Shown: piece by piece, positions 13,461 to 14,007 of the stretch
Layout of the letters: the number at the start of each line of letters is the position of its first letter
Position numbering within the stretch: position 1 is the first letter of the stretch
Source of the DNA: an uncultured Eubacteriales bacterium
GTDB lineage: Bacteria > Bacillota > Clostridia > Oscillospirales > Acutalibacteraceae
Length of the DNA: 14,007 nt
Reading direction: 5' to 3'
NCBI GenBank assembly: GCA_948823415.1
Contig: CAQKRU010000024.1
Span: 1-14,007, forward strand
Program-made: the position numbers and the translations under genes
The notes under the pieces: model-generated
What the model was told of the DNA's origin: nothing
The model's database searches: none
The model's input: only the letters and a program-made list of their open reading frames with translations

Positions 13461-13604
13461 TTAGCACCGAATAAGGGAAACAGCGAGGATGATGGAGATA
13501 ACAACAAGAATCTTGACGATAAACTGAGTGGGAACTAAGTATGATATAGTAAGACCCAACACAAAAATCAGAGCTAATTTACCTTGTTTGCAATAGCAAT
13601 TCAT
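13461..13604 (-). CDS. Small hydrophobic Cys-containing protein upstream of spoVM
   Basis: This 47-residue ORF begins MNCYCKQGKLALIFVLGLT and ends SLIRC. It has a CxC near the N-terminus, a basic spot, two hydrophobic segments (about 10-23 and 28-45) separated by VPTQ, and a terminal Cys. The ATG at 13604 follows GGCGGTGA by 6 bases, and TAA is at 13461-13463. It ends 27 bases before the spoVM start, so the two are probably co-transcribed. I do not recognise a named family. The topology suggests a two-span or hairpin membrane peptide, and co-transcription with spoVM suggests sporulation expression. Both points are inference. Confidence 0.65.
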   Translation of the reverse strand: MNCYCKQGKLALIFVLGLTISYLVPTQFIVKILVVISIILAVSLIRC

Positions 13605-13658
13605 CGCGACTCACCGCCAGTTTTAGAGTGGCTATAAGATTTTTTACGTCATTAATTT

Positions 13659-13688
13659 ATTATATACAAGTGTCCGAAAAAACGTGAA
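13659..13688 (-). promoter_or_regulatory. Candidate promoter of the micro-operon
   Basis: On the minus strand TTCACG (plus coordinates 13683-13688), an 18-base spacer and TATAAT (13659-13664), 54 bases before the ATG at 13604. spoVM is sigma-E controlled in Bacillus, but I found no clean sigma-E promoter here. The assignment is weak. Confidence 0.35.
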
Positions 13689-13745
13689 AATTGCAAAAAG
13701 GAACGTCAAAGCGCAAACAAGAGGCATAAACGGGACAGGTGAAGA

Positions 13746-13788
13746 ATAGATTTAGCTATAGAAAAATAATAAGAGAGGTTAAATCTAT
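13746..13788 (+). promoter_or_regulatory. Hairpin enclosing the ribosome binding site of the SPOCS gene
   Basis: ATAGATTTA (13746-13754) is perfectly complementary to TAAATCTAT (13780-13788). The second arm includes the first two bases of the ATG at 13787, and the ribosome binding site AGAGAGG (13772-13778) lies in the loop. The structure could limit translation initiation. Only the pairing is seen; regulation is inferred. Confidence 0.45.
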
Positions 13789-14007
13789 GGATTATAGTGT
13801 CAAAAAAGAAGCGCTGAACGTGTGTGAACCGATTTTTGATGGTGTTGTGGAGCAGCCTGTAGACCTGGACTTTAGCTTGCCGGACTATTGCCCAGACATT
13901 AAGAAGATTTTGAAATGCCAGATTTGCCCGCAAATAAGTTCCAGAAATATCTCCGGCGACAAGCTTTACATAGAGGGCAACGCGGGAATCTCCTTGATAT
14001 ACTTGGA
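13787..14007 (+). CDS. SPOCS (DUF3794) domain protein, SipL-like, 3'-truncated by window edge
   Basis: The first 73 residues are visible and the frame is open to the window end. After MDYSVKKEALNVCEPIFDG come the hallmarks of the SPOCS/DUF3794 domain: VDLDFSLPDYCPDIKKILKC, an ISGDKLYIEGNAG stretch and ISLIYL. In Clostridioides difficile, SipL has this domain plus a C-terminal LysM and binds SpoIVA to couple coat and cortex assembly. Several DUF3794 proteins of other roles exist, and the C-terminus is missing here, so SipL identity is not proven. The ATG follows AGAGAGG by 8 bases. It lies 182 bases from, and divergent to, the spoVM micro-operon, which fits a sporulation role. Confidence 0.85.
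   Translation, partial: MDYSVKKEALNVCEPIFDGVVEQPVDLDFSLPDYCPDIKKILKCQICPQISSRNISGDKLYIEGNAGISLIYL

Noticed and set aside
13299..13538. 79-codon plus-strand frame
   Set aside because: It lies opposite spoVM and the 47-residue ORF and begins inside the terminator T-run. Its low-complexity Asn/Asp/Lys composition looks like an antisense shadow.
13620..13646. GCCA/TGGC pair followed by a T-run as a terminator
   Set aside because: The stem is only 4 bases and there is no plus-strand gene upstream that needs it, so it is likely chance in AT-rich DNA.

Overview
The window looks like a chromosomal piece of an endospore-forming Clostridia-type Firmicute. It carries an alpha/beta-type SASP, a SpoIIQ-like M23 protein, a SpoVM micro-gene and a SPOCS/DUF3794 gene. 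It also has a monoderm surface protein ending in LPKTG beside a class B sortase, strong GGAGG ribosome binding sites and AT-rich spacers. I cannot name a genus.

Layout. (1) 2-3172, plus strand: the end of an unrecognised gene, then a promoter and the translation/secretion operon rpmG-secE-nusG-rplK-rplA, closed by tandem hairpin terminators. rplJ and rplL do not follow rplA. Two copies of an element resembling the L1-binding stalk of 23S rRNA lie directly before rplK and rplA. The nusG-rplK gap also holds a purine-rich, GC-rich stretch of unknown nature. (2) 3193-4968: a SASP gene (minus) divergent from a short ComEA-like protein (plus), followed by a spoIIQ-like gene behind a good sigma-F-type promoter. 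(3) 5038-7062, minus strand: dCMP deaminase and a small FUSC-family membrane protein, then galU with its own promoter. (4) 7202-9647, plus strand: rsmA (ksgA), then an aldolase-like (HpcH/HpaI) gene overlapping or abutting a HAD phosphatase. (5) 9924-12490, plus strand: a secreted beta-helix-like protein with a CBM_X2-type module and LPKTG anchor, then a class B sortase. (6) 12638-13210: family 4 uracil-DNA glycosylase with its own promoter. (7) 13251-14007: a bidirectional terminator, then on the minus strand a two-gene micro-operon (a 47-residue hydrophobic protein and the 27-residue SpoVM). Divergent from it is a SPOCS-domain gene that runs off the window end.

How the genes fit together. 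The first block is housekeeping and probably feedback-controlled by L1. Four scattered loci point to sporulation: the engulfment channel (SpoIIQ), coat basement (SpoVM), coat/cortex assembly (SPOCS, as in SipL) and spore DNA protection (SASP). The sortase and its neighbour form a likely substrate-enzyme pair on the cell surface. The least obvious content is the micro-operon at 13350-13604, the paired L1-stalk mimics and the odd spacer at about 1571-1800. No tRNA, rRNA, CRISPR array or recognisable mobile element was seen.
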